Assembly: GCA_019828595.1 (NCBI GenBank)
Contig: JAHQRK010000024.1
Coordinates: 930,001 to 994,000, forward strand
Reading direction: 5' to 3'
DNA length: 64,000 nucleotides
Source: Aphanomyces cochlioides
Taxonomy: Eukaryota; Oomycota; Saprolegniomycetes; Saprolegniales; Verrucalvaceae
Part shown: in pieces, positions 22,670 to 33,388 of the stretch
How the letters are laid out: each line of letters starts with the position of its first letter
Numbering within the stretch: the first letter of the stretch is position 1
Position numbers and translations under genes: made by a program
The notes under the pieces: generated by a model
Database searches by the model: none
Told to the model about the DNA's origin: nothing
The model's input: only the letters and a program-made list of their open reading frames with translations

Positions 22670-24695
22670 TTAGTTCGCTCGGAGATCTGAGAGTTGTCCG
22701 AGAAGACTGAGTTCGTCGGATTGGATGTTGGAGAGATTCCAGCTGAGCTTCCAAACTTGAGCAAAGCCTTGCGAGTTACCGCACGCGACGAAATTGCGCT
22801 GGCGGGGGTTGAAATCCAAAGCATAAACAGCTGCTGCTGTACTTGTTCGTTGTTGTTTCACGTCGACTTGGAGGGTTGCGACAGGATGAAGCCGACTCTG
22901 CTTGAGGTCATATACGTAGGCATTGCCATCTTCAGAAGCAACAGCAAAAACAAGGGGACGGCTTTTAGACCATGCGAGACTATATAGATAGTTGATACCG
23001 ACTTCAAAGCAGATTATAGGAGTTTTCTAGAGTCAGCAATTAGAGTTGTTCAGATTGAACGAAAAGACCTGGAGATAATTGTACAGCCGTACTGTGCCAT
23101 CAGTGGAAGCGGTAAGAAAAAGACTTGGGTGAAATGGAGAGTATTGAATATCGTAAACAGGTCCACCATGAGGTTCAAATGAGAAGTCAAGCGCACTGCT
23201 GTACAGCGAAAAGACATCAGGCTTAGCATCAAAAACAGTTGCAACGCGAACTTCTCTTAACTTTTTGTCCTTGCAATACGCTTCGACATGTCGACGAACA
23301 TCTGATGGGGTTGGAGACGAACTAACAAGCCTCAGGGCATTGTTCGACCATTTGATCTCTATAGTTGGCTAAATGAAAACATACCGATTGTTCTTCTCGT
23401 ACCTCCTTTAAAAGAAGCTTTCGGTGCCTGACTGGAAAAGCATCGACTGGTTGCTCCACCTTCAGATCCTGCAATAAAGCTACGGTTTGTCCTGTCATTT
23501 GGGCGGAATGCCAAAGCGACCCCTACGAACATTTACGATTACTCCAGTCAACTATTGATTTACCCCCAATGATGATTCCTTTGCCACCTTTCACTTTGGT
23601 TGGCTTGGACTTAGAGCTCAGCAAAAAGCCCTCGACAGGATACGAGAGCTTGTCTTTGAGTTGCCATACCAAAATCTTTCCATCACCGCTCACACTGGCT
23701 ATCTATATATGAAACAAATAAGACAGAGCAAATGAATCGACGTACATGGTACTCTCGACTTGGGGCGTCGTACACCCACGAAAGCTAGAAATTATGGATA
23801 TTTAGAGTACTGACGCTGTACGTGTACTTTTGTTATGGGCTCGCGATGAAAGTAGTCACCGATTCCAGATGTAGCCACGAGACTCTCTTCAAGAGCTGTG
23901 TTCCACACGAGCAACTCACCGTTAAATGATCCTGCAGCTACCATAGCTGGGTTTGTTGGGTGATGTGCAACGCACATAAGACCACTCTAAAGATTGTGAG
24001 TTTCGCGAGCATGTAGCACTTACCGATGTTTCAAGGACCATGTTGGGTTTGCTTGCATTAAAGTCCGAGCTGAAGATATTCCAGAGGCACAAGGCGGAGC
24101 GGTAATTGCACCAGCCACTGTGATCAAAACGGCCATACGAGACTGCAAGAACTGAGCCAGTAGCGTTCCATGAGACGCCTGTGCATTGCAACTTGAGGCC
24201 AGATTGCACACCTTGCTTGGCTACATTGAGCAATTGCAGTCGTGAATGAAACAACGTGTACTTACCGTCGTGTGCCTGATTGAAATGCGAGAAGAAGTCG
24301 AACACAAGGGTGTGCACTTTGTTCACACCCTTTTCGTCGTTCTCTTGTTCTTGTTCAAACTCTAACCATAAGTCGAGTCTTCTGATTCTAATGAAGACGC
24401 ACGTACCATGGAACGCTGAATCTTGGTGTGGCTTGTGCATTTCACTCAACATTCTCCTGCCCGCTTTTGCCAGAAATGTCAGAATCTCTTCATTTATGTC
24501 CCCAGTCTGGTTGTTGATCGGTTCTCGCTCGATATACTCAGTTTGGGTATAGTTGTCGACAGCCACCGAAGTTTGAGTTGTTGCATATTCAAACTCAACC
24601 TCGACTGCATCAGTACTTGCATCATGTGTCGTCTTCTTTGCGTTCGCTTTGCTCCGGAAAGAGCAACTTCCTCCATGGCAGTCCTGGAAACGCAT
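22670..24695 (-). CDS. DYNC2I2: WD40 protein, dynein-2 intermediate chain (WDR34-like)
   Basis: This is a minus-strand gene of about ten exons with short introns. ATG 24695 is the likely start and the stop is at 22670. The N terminus carries two TQT tripeptides (TTQTS, NYTQTE), the kind of motif bound by dynein light chain LC8. It is followed by a helical segment ([15 protein letters not shown]). WD40 blades follow: [58 protein letters not shown], and a last blade with [17 protein letters not shown] and [12 protein letters not shown]34 is one of two intermediate chains of the retrograde intraflagellar transport dynein. Other dynein intermediate chains are possible; the assignment rests on N-terminal layout and blade motifs. 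Exon borders in 23000-23800 are not all settled. Confidence 0.65.
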
Positions 24696-24739
24696 TCGCG
24701 CCCTTTCGAAAATGACAAAAGGACAAATCCTCGCTCGAT

Positions 24740-24776
24740 GTCCGGATAAATATCCGAATGAACTCGTAATCCGGAC
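24740..24776. promoter_or_regulatory. TCCGGA elements in a divergent promoter
   Basis: GTCCGGATAAATATCCGAAT followed by TAATCCGGAC lies between the ATGs of the WDR34-like gene (24695, -) and the MED1-like gene (24814, +). Confidence 0.55.
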
Positions 24777-24813
24777 AAGGTTCATTTTCAAAAAGACCAC
24801 AAATCAAAGTACC

Positions 24814-26996
24814 ATGGCAGGAACTGAGAGCAAACCGTCATTGCGCACGATGGCGTCCAACTTGCAGACTTGTCTTGATGAGATGCTTCCCGACCAGCTT
24901 CGAAATGCGCCACCTGCAAGCTTCCAGCAACATCGTACAGATCACGTTGTATGTTGCTGAGTCCTCATGCGCTGTTAGTGATGGCTCAGAAAGAAAAAGT
25001 GCCAGCAGAAAAGGCGACATGGAAAGGTGGGCTCAATTACCTCTTTGAGGCGCTTAAAATGGTGCGTATAATTGTCATCATTTGCTCTTGATGACAATAA
25101 TAGCATCGGGAATGGTATGGTCGTAACCAGCAATACGTGCAATTGAAGAAGGATGAAAAGCGCCTGGAAGGGCATGTTGCCACGCTGCGGAGCATGTACG
25201 TAGGTGGTATCAAGCACTTTATTGTACGAAAATCTGCAGAATTTCGTCGTCACTTAGTACATTGGAACTCGAAGTTGGTCTCCGGGAAGCAGAATTGAAA
25301 GGCCGTGTCGGGGCGTACAAAGTGATGTTTGAAGTGTCCCGAATTGCTGCCGCGTTGAGCCGACCGACTGTCAAGCTACAGGTCGCCTCCTCTCCTTGGT
25401 TTATCTTAATGTTGTGGATATATTGTAGATTTTGAAGCCAAATGATTCGTCCATCTCTGTATTTTGTGATACATTTGTCCTGGACATCCTGCTCACCGGT
25501 GGCGCCGTATGAGCTAAGGCTACGAAGTTTTCTTACATTTAACTATAGGGTGAAGTTGAGTCTGCTTCACTCATGACCGTTGTGAATGAAGTTACCAAGC
25601 AGTATCCAGAGCGCGATGCTGACCTACTGCAATGCTTGAAAGAACTCATCTCTGGCAGTAGCGAGCGCTTTACTGTACATTCGTCGTTTTCTTCATCTTC
25701 ACAACGGCTGATAGGAAAAACTTCGTCGACTTGTCAATCGTGCCGAATTGGCCGTAAAGTTTCCCAATAGTCCGTGATATTTTCCAGCAATATTTAATGA
25801 AAGGACCTTGTAGCCAATTTCGACGAGATGGAAGATGAGCTTCAAGGAAAGCTTCAGCTCGTCTGCGCCAAACAAGTAAGTTAGCTCGACAAATTTCTCA
25901 GATTTAATGGTGGTAGACACTGTGGAGCGTTCGGCGCGGGGTTGACGGTGTTCTACTTTCTTTTCGAGATGGCTTGCAATGTTTTCCTCTTGAAAGCACC
26001 GAGCGTCCTGTGAAACGTCTCAAATCCGACTCAGAACCTGTTCCAGAGCACAACATTTGGAAATCTTGGCACGGCTGTATCACGTTCACAGAATGGAAAG
26101 GCGCTGTCGCCTTGCATTTCCTCTGCGACACCCCACTTGTCATGTCTGGCATTCAATCTCGCCGCCTCGCAGCAATTGTCCTTGGATATGATGATCCTGA
26201 AGTTGCCTTTCATGAGCTCGTTAACAGCTCATCGTCAGATGTCGTGAGCTTTCAGCCACAGCTTCGTTTTGTGCGAGACACAAGTACCAACGTCATCCTG
26301 CAACGCACCCCAGTTTCGATGGACTGCCATCTCGTTACAAAGGAAATTGTCGGAGGCATCAAGTTCAATGCATTTCCCATTCCTGTAAGGTTTTTAAGTA
26401 TGAGGATAATTCTGATGGCCATGTAGCACTTGCGGGGTTCAGGCGAAAACTTCATGCGTATCTTGGCAGTTTGTGGCCACAGTCTCTTCTTTCATTCCGT
26501 TCTGGCCAGCTCTTTCGCAGGTCAGAATAATTCGTTTGGACATGCCGAAACAACTGTGGACATTGACAATGCACCAAAAGGTAATTACATAGACGTATTG
26601 AAATATATATTCACAGTTGTTGTAGTGGCAATCCAAGTGGAAGTTTCAGCACCAACATCCATCACTTTGAAAATGACAGGCGATTTCCTCGATGCTGAAT
26701 CTCTCGTTGACGTGGAAATCAAAGAAGATTGCACTATGCATGCCAACGTTCGCAATGGCGTAATTGCCGATGAAAGTGTCGCTCAGCTCGCTGAAGCAAC
26801 TCATTCCCTCCCACTTTTGGCCTACTTCCTATGCCAGCCTCACTTGATGCACACAGCACCAGCCATAGATGCCCAGCGATCGAACCCAGCTGACGTTGTA
26901 ACAATTGATGACGAGCCGAACGAAGAAGATGACGATATGGGTGGCATGACTCTTGACGGCGACGAGATTGTTCTCGATGACGATTCATTCTTTTGA
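24814..26996 (+). CDS. Mediator subunit 1 (MED1)-like protein
   Basis: This is a multi-exon plus-strand gene from ATG 24814 to stop 26994-26996. Pieces in order are an N-terminal helix (24814-24950), LNYLFEALKM (about 25030), a coiled-coil piece (about 25140-25200), and a block reading ILKPNDSSISVFCD, TFVLDILLTGG and GEVESASL (25430-25570). These are followed by NEVTKQYPERDADLLQCLKEL, then a long exon 25970-26400 and a last exon with an acidic end (DMGGMTLDGDEIVLDDDS). The FxLDIxLxxxGxVxxVxL block followed by a counted-residue helix is what I recall of the Med1 domain, which links transcription factors to RNA polymerase II. Without an alignment this stays tentative. It is convergent with the next gene, whose end is 23 bp away. 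Confidence 0.5.
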
Positions 26997-27018
26997 TTTA
27001 TAAGGGCAACAATAACTT

Positions 27019-28830
27019 CTAGTGACCTCCACTCGACCGCGGCCGCTCCCTTGCCAGGCCGTGAAATTAAAATGCACAGTCAGCATACCTGTCTGCCTGG
27101 TTGGATGGCTTGGACTTTTCACCGTGATCACCGTGGTAGACGTGACCGTCCATTCCGAGTAAGTAACTATCAAACTGAAGGCTCGGCAAGGACTGTTGCA
27201 CGGCGGGCTTGGTCTTGGACAGAGGCTTTTCATAGCCGGCAGTTTGAAAGCCACCTCCAAATGTAGTCCCAAGTGGAGCAGGATGTGAGTGGGATCCAGA
27301 GAGCACTGAATTGCATGCAAGACATCGTTCCTTCTCGAGGCTAAGAATATGGTCAAACTGCAAGAGGAAGCCAACCAAATGCAATACCTTGGCAGTGAAC
27401 CGGGGCGTTTATGGATGGAATTCTTCGTGAGGAATGCCGAGTCTGGTTCTTGAGCAAGTGCTGATGACTTGGACACTGCAGCAAACAAGCTATGCTCATG
27501 TGAGTTGCAGGTGCTCATGGGTTTTGGACCTGTCAGACAGAGTTTTGAGAAGAAGTTGCATCTCCTCCTTATCGGCTTTACTCTTGAGTGCAGCAAACAC
27601 GTCTTCTCGGTTCATCTTGAGATCAATGAATGCTCGAAGATTTTCAACCTAACCGACTAACAACGTCTATGTAGAACAATTGCGTACTTGTTGCCGCACA
27701 CGCGAGTCATACAGGACTTGCTCTTTGACTTCGAGGAGATCCCTATCGACAGCTTAGCTTTGGCAATTTTACTAGCTCTCGCACTTTTTGTCTGCTTTAC
27801 TGGCTGAAAGATTTTGAACAAGATCTTGCAGATCACGGCAATTGCGTTTAAATTCATCCTAGCCGATCGAAATGAAAGGGATCTTGACCGTAGACTCACC
27901 TCATCGTCACTGATGGCTGTCATGGCCTTTTGAAGCTGCTCAATAATTTCTTCATATTTGCTCTCAATAATCAAATCCACTTTAACCCGATCAGCTTTGT
28001 CAATGAGCGCCCGCTGAACTTCCTCCACCGCGCTGGTATTGTCATCCAATGCTTTCCTTGCTTCGTTCATCATCTCTGCGATGCCACGGCTTTGCTTTGT
28101 GAACTTCTCACTGGCGTCTTTTATAATATCATCTCGCCGTCTGTTGTCTTCAATGTACTGATCAAACCATGCCGTGAGTGGCGTTTGTCCAAGCAAGACG
28201 TCGTCCGTGGTAATCACCTGATCTTCGGCAGCATGGTCTACTTTCACCTCCAGTGCCACCAGCCCCTCCTTCGTCGCTTCTATCTGTTTCTTGATCCCTC
28301 CAATGTCGTTCTCGACTTTAGCTGCAAACATGGATAGCTCGTTCCGTTGAGCTTCGACTTCTTTATCCATTGCCTTTAAATCGTCGCGCATGCTCTACAA
28401 AAAAGTTGTTGATCTTATTCATCCACGATGGCTTTACCTTAACATGAGTTTCAAGTTGTCCGAATTGGTCTATGCGTTTTGATTCCTTGGCCAAGTCATC
28501 CTCAACTTCTATGATGCGTTTGTTGGCGACGTCGAGTGCTGCCTCGAGAGCGAGGACTTTGGTATTGGCCTTCTCTAGCTGTTTCTGACTGTGCTTAGCT
28601 TCTTTCTCGACGGCCTCAATTCGATCACGAAGCTGGTCAAATTCTCCAGCCATACATCGCATCGCAATCGTTTGCATGCGAATTGCTTTCACAAGTACTT
28701 TCTTTTGGACGCGCGGATGCTCTAGGATTTTAACACCTTGTAGTTCTTCGCTCAGGTTGTGCCATAGCTCTGGTGTGCCTAGCCCATTGAAGAGCAGGTC
28801 GTCGACGTCGTTGCGCTGCAGATGCATCAT
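27019..28830 (-). CDS. Coiled-coil protein with C-terminal CxxC and 'LGMDGHVYHG' motif
   Basis: Start is ATG 28830 (a second ATG follows directly). Exons are joined by introns of about 40-45 nt, for example at 28440-28398, 27898-27855 and 27700-27660. The last intron (about 27090-27050) moves the stop from 27067 to 27019. The first part holds GLGTPELWHNLSEEL and a basic helix. Coiled coil then covers most of the chain (KAKHSQKQLEKANTKVLALEA in two blocks, VENLRAFIDLKMNREDVFAAL). The C-terminal exon has ERCLACNS and SYLLGMDGHVYHGD. That tail resembles what I recall of the DUF4795/QRICH2 ciliary proteins, so a flagellar role is plausible. The family call is inference. Confidence 0.6.
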
Positions 28831-28894
28831 CGTGGAGAGACGAAAGCGCTAAATTTAGATTGAACGATTGAGTGAAGCACTAAGAATAGCAAAA

Positions 28895-30678
28895 ATGCGC
28901 CGCAAGTCTATCTTCGACGCGGGTAAGCTGATCCTCCACCACGAAAACCAAGTGTAATGATGACGATTCTTGAAGGCATTTCGAGCAAATTCTCAAGTTT
29001 GTATAAAACGCCTTACCAAGATACGACTTTGGATGCCGCGACTGCTGCGAAACAACGTGCCGAGCGAAAGCTCAAATTGCAGGAACAAGCTATTCAGCGG
29101 CAGCAGGAAAAAATTCAACACGAAGTGAGTGATCCAACGCTGAGCTTGCAAAAATGTTGACTTTGATGTTGTAGCTGGAGAAAATAGAGGAGGCAAAAAG
29201 AGCAGTCGCAAGGCGCAAGGCAAGGGAAGCTAAGCGAATCCTAGCTGAATGCAACACAGCTGCCACAATTTTGCAGACTCTAGTGCGTCAATTCATCATG
29301 CGAAGACGCCGCATTGCGGCATCACAAACTATTTATCGAGCATGGCGTCGGCATTCCAAGTGGACCGAGGAGGTTCGGACTCATAGGGCAGCAGAATGCA
29401 TTGCCGGGAATTTACGGCTACATTTTCGCCGAACGCAGAGGCATCACAGCGCCGTGACTATCCAATGTGCTGCTCGTGTCTTCATGGCTAAACAGTTAGT
29501 GATGCTTGAGCGTCGAAGAAAACTCGAATGGAACAGCGCCACTGCGATACAACGAGCGTATCAATGCCACCTAGTTCGCGATATGTTTCTGGATATCCGA
29601 GCTCGTGTGATTCAGCTTCAAGCCGTCATTCGAGGATTTCTTGTTGGTCGACGTGGTCTACCAGAAGTGGATGAAGTTACACCGGCAGTGGATGAAGAAG
29701 TGGACAAAGAAGTTGTCGTTGTGGTAACTGACGAGGAAGAACCAGTTGAACATCCTCTTCTGTCACCTGCTTTCCAGCTCGGTTCTGTCGAAGAGATGCT
29801 TCTTCTTCTACCACCAACTCTGCCTTCGCCCCCTCGAAGAAATACTTCCCAGCTTCCGAAGCTTGTATCGCCACCCAAAGTGGATTTGAATAAACAACCA
29901 ACGCCAGCACATGCTGCGAAACAACGACAGCGACGGAAAACGATTGCAGTGTCCTTGAGCCCGATGCCATACAAAACAGTTCTGGTTCAGCAGAGTGAAT
30001 CAGGAGACATTTCGATGAACCAAAAGCATCACGACGATCTACGACGAAGACTACTAGAGAGAAAAGTACAAGAGCGGCAAAAAGAGCGCGACCGACAAAA
30101 GAAACAAGAAGTGATTGAGGTATTCCTGATTCACGGTCTGAATGTCTAATGTGACACAGAGTGAAGAAGCTGAACGACTGGCCATGGAAAAAGAAGAGCG
30201 CCGCGTTTGCTTGATAATCAAGTTGGCGCGAAAACGGAAGCTCAGTTTGGCCAAAAAGAAAAACGTGGACGAGGTACTTACATGTCCAAACGAGCAGATA
30301 GTGCAACGCCATACATTGTAGCGGCAGGCAAAAGAAATGGCCGCAATGGAGCGAGAAGAACGCGTGAGTCGAATTGCTTGGAAAATTCTGGCTCGTCGCG
30401 AGGCCGAAAAACGTGCGAAGAAACAACAGCGCAGCGTTGCTGAAATCGTGCCACCCAAGAAATTATACATTCGACAATCCAAGCCCAAAAATCTGTCAGA
30501 CATTCAGCGGGCTGACGGGACCAAGAAGATCCAGTCGAGAAAGACCAACAATCAGTGCGAAGAAACAAGCCAAGCGACACAATTCCTTGTCGCAAATTCA
30601 AGAGATGAAGACGACTGGGGCTACGAGTTTGACGAACTTGTTGAGGAAAACGAACTATCAGGGTTGATTGTGACATAA
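28895..30678 (+). CDS. IQ-motif and coiled-coil protein
   Basis: ATG 28895 opens a nine-codon first exon (MRRKSIFDA), followed by a GTAAG intron that joins in frame to GISSKFSSLYK at about 28978. Further short introns lie near 29125-29174, 30119-30160 and 30272-30330. The stop is at 30676-30678. At least four IQ-like calmodulin-binding motifs occur in the central part: ILQTLVRQFIMRRRR, TIQCAARVFMAKQ, AIQRAYQCHLVRD and LQAVIRGFLVGRRG. They are followed by an acidic patch, a Pro-rich stretch and a charged coiled coil rich in Arg/Glu/Lys. The expected role is a calmodulin-regulated scaffold, perhaps ciliary given its neighbours. It is divergent from the coiled-coil gene at 28830 with 64 bp between ATGs. 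Confidence 0.75.
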
Positions 30679-30729
30679 AAGAGGTCATATCACCCCATGA
30701 CGCTTCAGACGAGGGAATAATCCACACGC

Positions 30730-30979
30730 ATGAGTTTTCCGAGTTTCAGGCGCTGCCGATTAGCAGCTTCCAATGTGAACAGGGGAAGAAAACAAACGCC
30801 GTACATTTTACCTGGCACAGCAGCCACGAATATCGGACGTAGTAAAAATCCGTAGATCCTGCATTATTCCATCTGTCCCTGGCAATTTAAGACTTTCTCG
30901 CATGGGTGTATTAGATGTATCGCTATGTGTAGGCAGCAAGTGGAATATGAAAACAAACGCTACTTCTCGCAGATTATAA
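30730..30979 (+). CDS. Possible small two-exon gene, about 67 aa, unknown
   Basis: Exon 30730-30774 and exon 30821-30979 join over a 46-nt GT-AG intron to give MSFPSFRRCRLAASN followed by QPRISDVVKIRRS and SVPGNLRLSRMGVLDVSL. Codon use looks like coding sequence and three alternative frames of the same stretch are also open, so the frame is not certain. It starts 51 bp after the IQ-protein stop and could instead be 3' exons of that gene. I do not recognise it. Confidence 0.3.
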
Positions 30980-31438
30980 TTGGACGTGAAGGATACGGCC
31001 ATATTGCAGAGTCACAAGACGGATAGTTTGTTGTAACATGATGCCTCCGTGATGCCTTCTCAATTTGCATCCACAAGAGGGAGATTACCAGCACACTCGC
31101 ACGTATCTCAGTAGCCTCGTTGACTAGAGCAGAATCTTTCACGGCGTAACGACTCGGACATAAGACTTGAAATCGTTTATCTTACGACCTTCTTCGTGAC
31201 GGCGATATTTTTCGCGTTGACGTCAGTCCAGTCGCAAGTCAAGATTAAAATACTTCCTCCTCGTCGGCGCTCTTTTATCTTCTTCCAAAAGAGTAGTTTC
31301 TGTGCTGGTTTGCCTGATAGGGTGCCTTTCCAATGTTATCGTGTCTTCCATTTTTCGCCCTCAAAGTCGATTTCACAACAACGTTCGCGCCATTTTCAAA
31401 ATTGACTTCAAAATTTTGAATTTGCGCTGGTGTTCCAC
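30980..31438. other. Intergenic region
   Basis: No gene could be supported. A 60-codon minus-strand frame (31142-30960) is open but has no start context, splice signal or family motif. Confidence 0.35.
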
Positions 31439-32422
31439 ATGACCGTCATTCCTGAATCGTTGTCCTTTCCATCAAGCATGTCGCCCATTAACTCAGCGCA
31501 ACGGAAGGCGGTCGGGAAAGGCTTTGGTCCTGACATCTTCCATGAATCAACTGCAGATTTTCATCCTCCAGCCGACCCAGAAACTTGCTTTTCTGACGAA
31601 GAAGAGCAGACGTACGACGAATTTGTCGACATGGGCAAGAGGCGACCGAATGCTCAAGGAACGGGTCGGTGGAAGAAGACGCGAGCACGGACAAAGATTG
31701 GTCTCATAGCATTGACTTCAGCCAAAGGAATGACTGCTGAAATGAGAAAGCATGTCAAATCCTCCAACGCTTCCTTTCATCGTATTTGTGCATGGATGTT
31801 GAATATGTGCCCAATGACGTTTCGTGGATTCCTAACCATCAAGCGATTCGAATAGGAGAGTTTGAGTACGCTTGCCGTATGGGTCATCCAAATTCATCAG
31901 TCAAGGGAAGCAGTAAGCGGAAGCGAACTCCCGGCTATATGGATGTCTTTTCCCTCTTTGATGCATTTAAGTCCGCGAAGTTTGTCCAGTCACCGTTTTT
32001 CAGCGTCCTTGTTGTTACATCAGTCGGTCTTGTTGAAGAAGTTGATGGCGAATTCAGTGAAGTGCTCGGACGCTCGTACCCTGATAGGGTTGCATGCGTA
32101 GCGCTGCACAAACCTCTCAAATCTCTTCTGGTAACAGCAGCCCGCGAACTTTTGCACTCCATGGGACTGGATCATTGCTCTTCTTTTTCCTGTGTGATGA
32201 ATGCTGTCGCTGGAAGCGAAAATTGGCTTTTCCTATCCCCACCCAATTTACGAAAATTGAAATGCTTTCATGGTATACCAGACTCGGGATCGATACGATG
32301 CACTCCGCATGGTCCTCAAATCAATTCCGGGACTCTCATCCGATGTTGTGTACCTGGATAAGAAAATACAAGCGTTGCGTAGCTTGATTGTACAAGGAAA
32401 GGGCATGAGTACTGAAAATTAA
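31439..32422 (+). pseudogene. AMZ: Decayed archaemetzincin-like metalloprotease
   Basis: The relic spans ATG 31439 to TAA 32420-32422 in at least three frames. The N-terminal frame (31439 to about 31760) gives way to a second frame reading QILQRFLSSYLCMDVEYVP. A third frame takes over after about 32255 (RYDALRMVLKSIPGL). No intron of normal size explains the shifts. Archaemetzincins need HExxHxxGxxHCx4CxM plus a later CxxC. Here the signature reads RELLHSMGLDHCSSFSCVM, so the first zinc-binding His is Arg (codon 32143-32145), and the CxxC is replaced by Ser and Asn (32236-32247). Both the frame breaks and the lost ligands argue for a non-functional copy. Sequencing error could explain a frame break but not all changes together. 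Confidence 0.75.
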
Positions 32423-33388
32423 AACGACCAGGGTGCCCTCGATCAAAACAATAGCAAGAAATACAACATCCTCACGATCCACATTGACCACTTTTCGAAG
32501 AATCAATCGACATATCATTGCCACTCGTCCTGCATTACATGCCGAACTCTAAGGGTATCATTCGCAAGAAAAATTCTTGAGGGACATTATTGTTCATTTG
32601 ACACGAATTTTCTCAGTTTGGGACAATTTGCTTGCCATGCTTCAAGAAAAATGTAGCGGGATTTTTATTATGATCTGGACCCAGGGTTTCATGCAATTAT
32701 TGAGAACTCCTGAAGCCATAAATTTCAAGCTGGTTATGTATTTCACATGTAGAGTGCCTCGTGAACTTTCATTGGTCTCTTGTATTTTTGTCACTGCATC
32801 CCACATCTCGTTGTCATCACTTTCTTTTGACTCGACTGCGTTGAGAGTGGCATATCTTTACTCTAGTTGTGAGTACGTATTCGTGAAATGAATTCTGCGA
32901 TTCCCTGAAAATGTTGCCTGTTCACAAACACGATATCTAGAATCTGGTGGAACTTTCTCGGCAATAATTGCCATGTATTGCGTGGACATAGACAGTGATG
33001 AGAAACCCCAAGAGGGCGCGTAAACACCCAGTATCAAGTTCTAGCTGACCTTTATCTAAGCCCAGCATGCCACCACAGGTGACTTTGGTAGGAGAACATT
33101 CCTAGATCTTTCGAGCCTGACATTGAATCCTTTGGTGAAGGACTCACTCAGGTCAGAATTCGCTGAGATTATTTGTCTTGCTTGCTAAAACAAGTGTGAC
33201 TTCTGCGTACTTCGGTAGTTTAAATTTAGCAAGGTTGTCGACGAATGGACAGTAGATTTGACACAAGCAAAACGGAAACTGTTGTAATGGCATTATGTCG
33301 GCGCAAATGATACGTCAGTTCTTGAAATAGATTCAGCATTGTATTAATAGAGGCAAAATGCGTACCGAGGTGCCAGTTTTCATTTACA
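32423..33388. other. Gene-poor region upstream of the elicitin cluster
   Basis: This is 966 bp with only short, unconvincing open frames. It holds the promoter region of the first elicitin-repeat pseudogene. No repeat or RNA gene was recognised. Confidence 0.4.
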
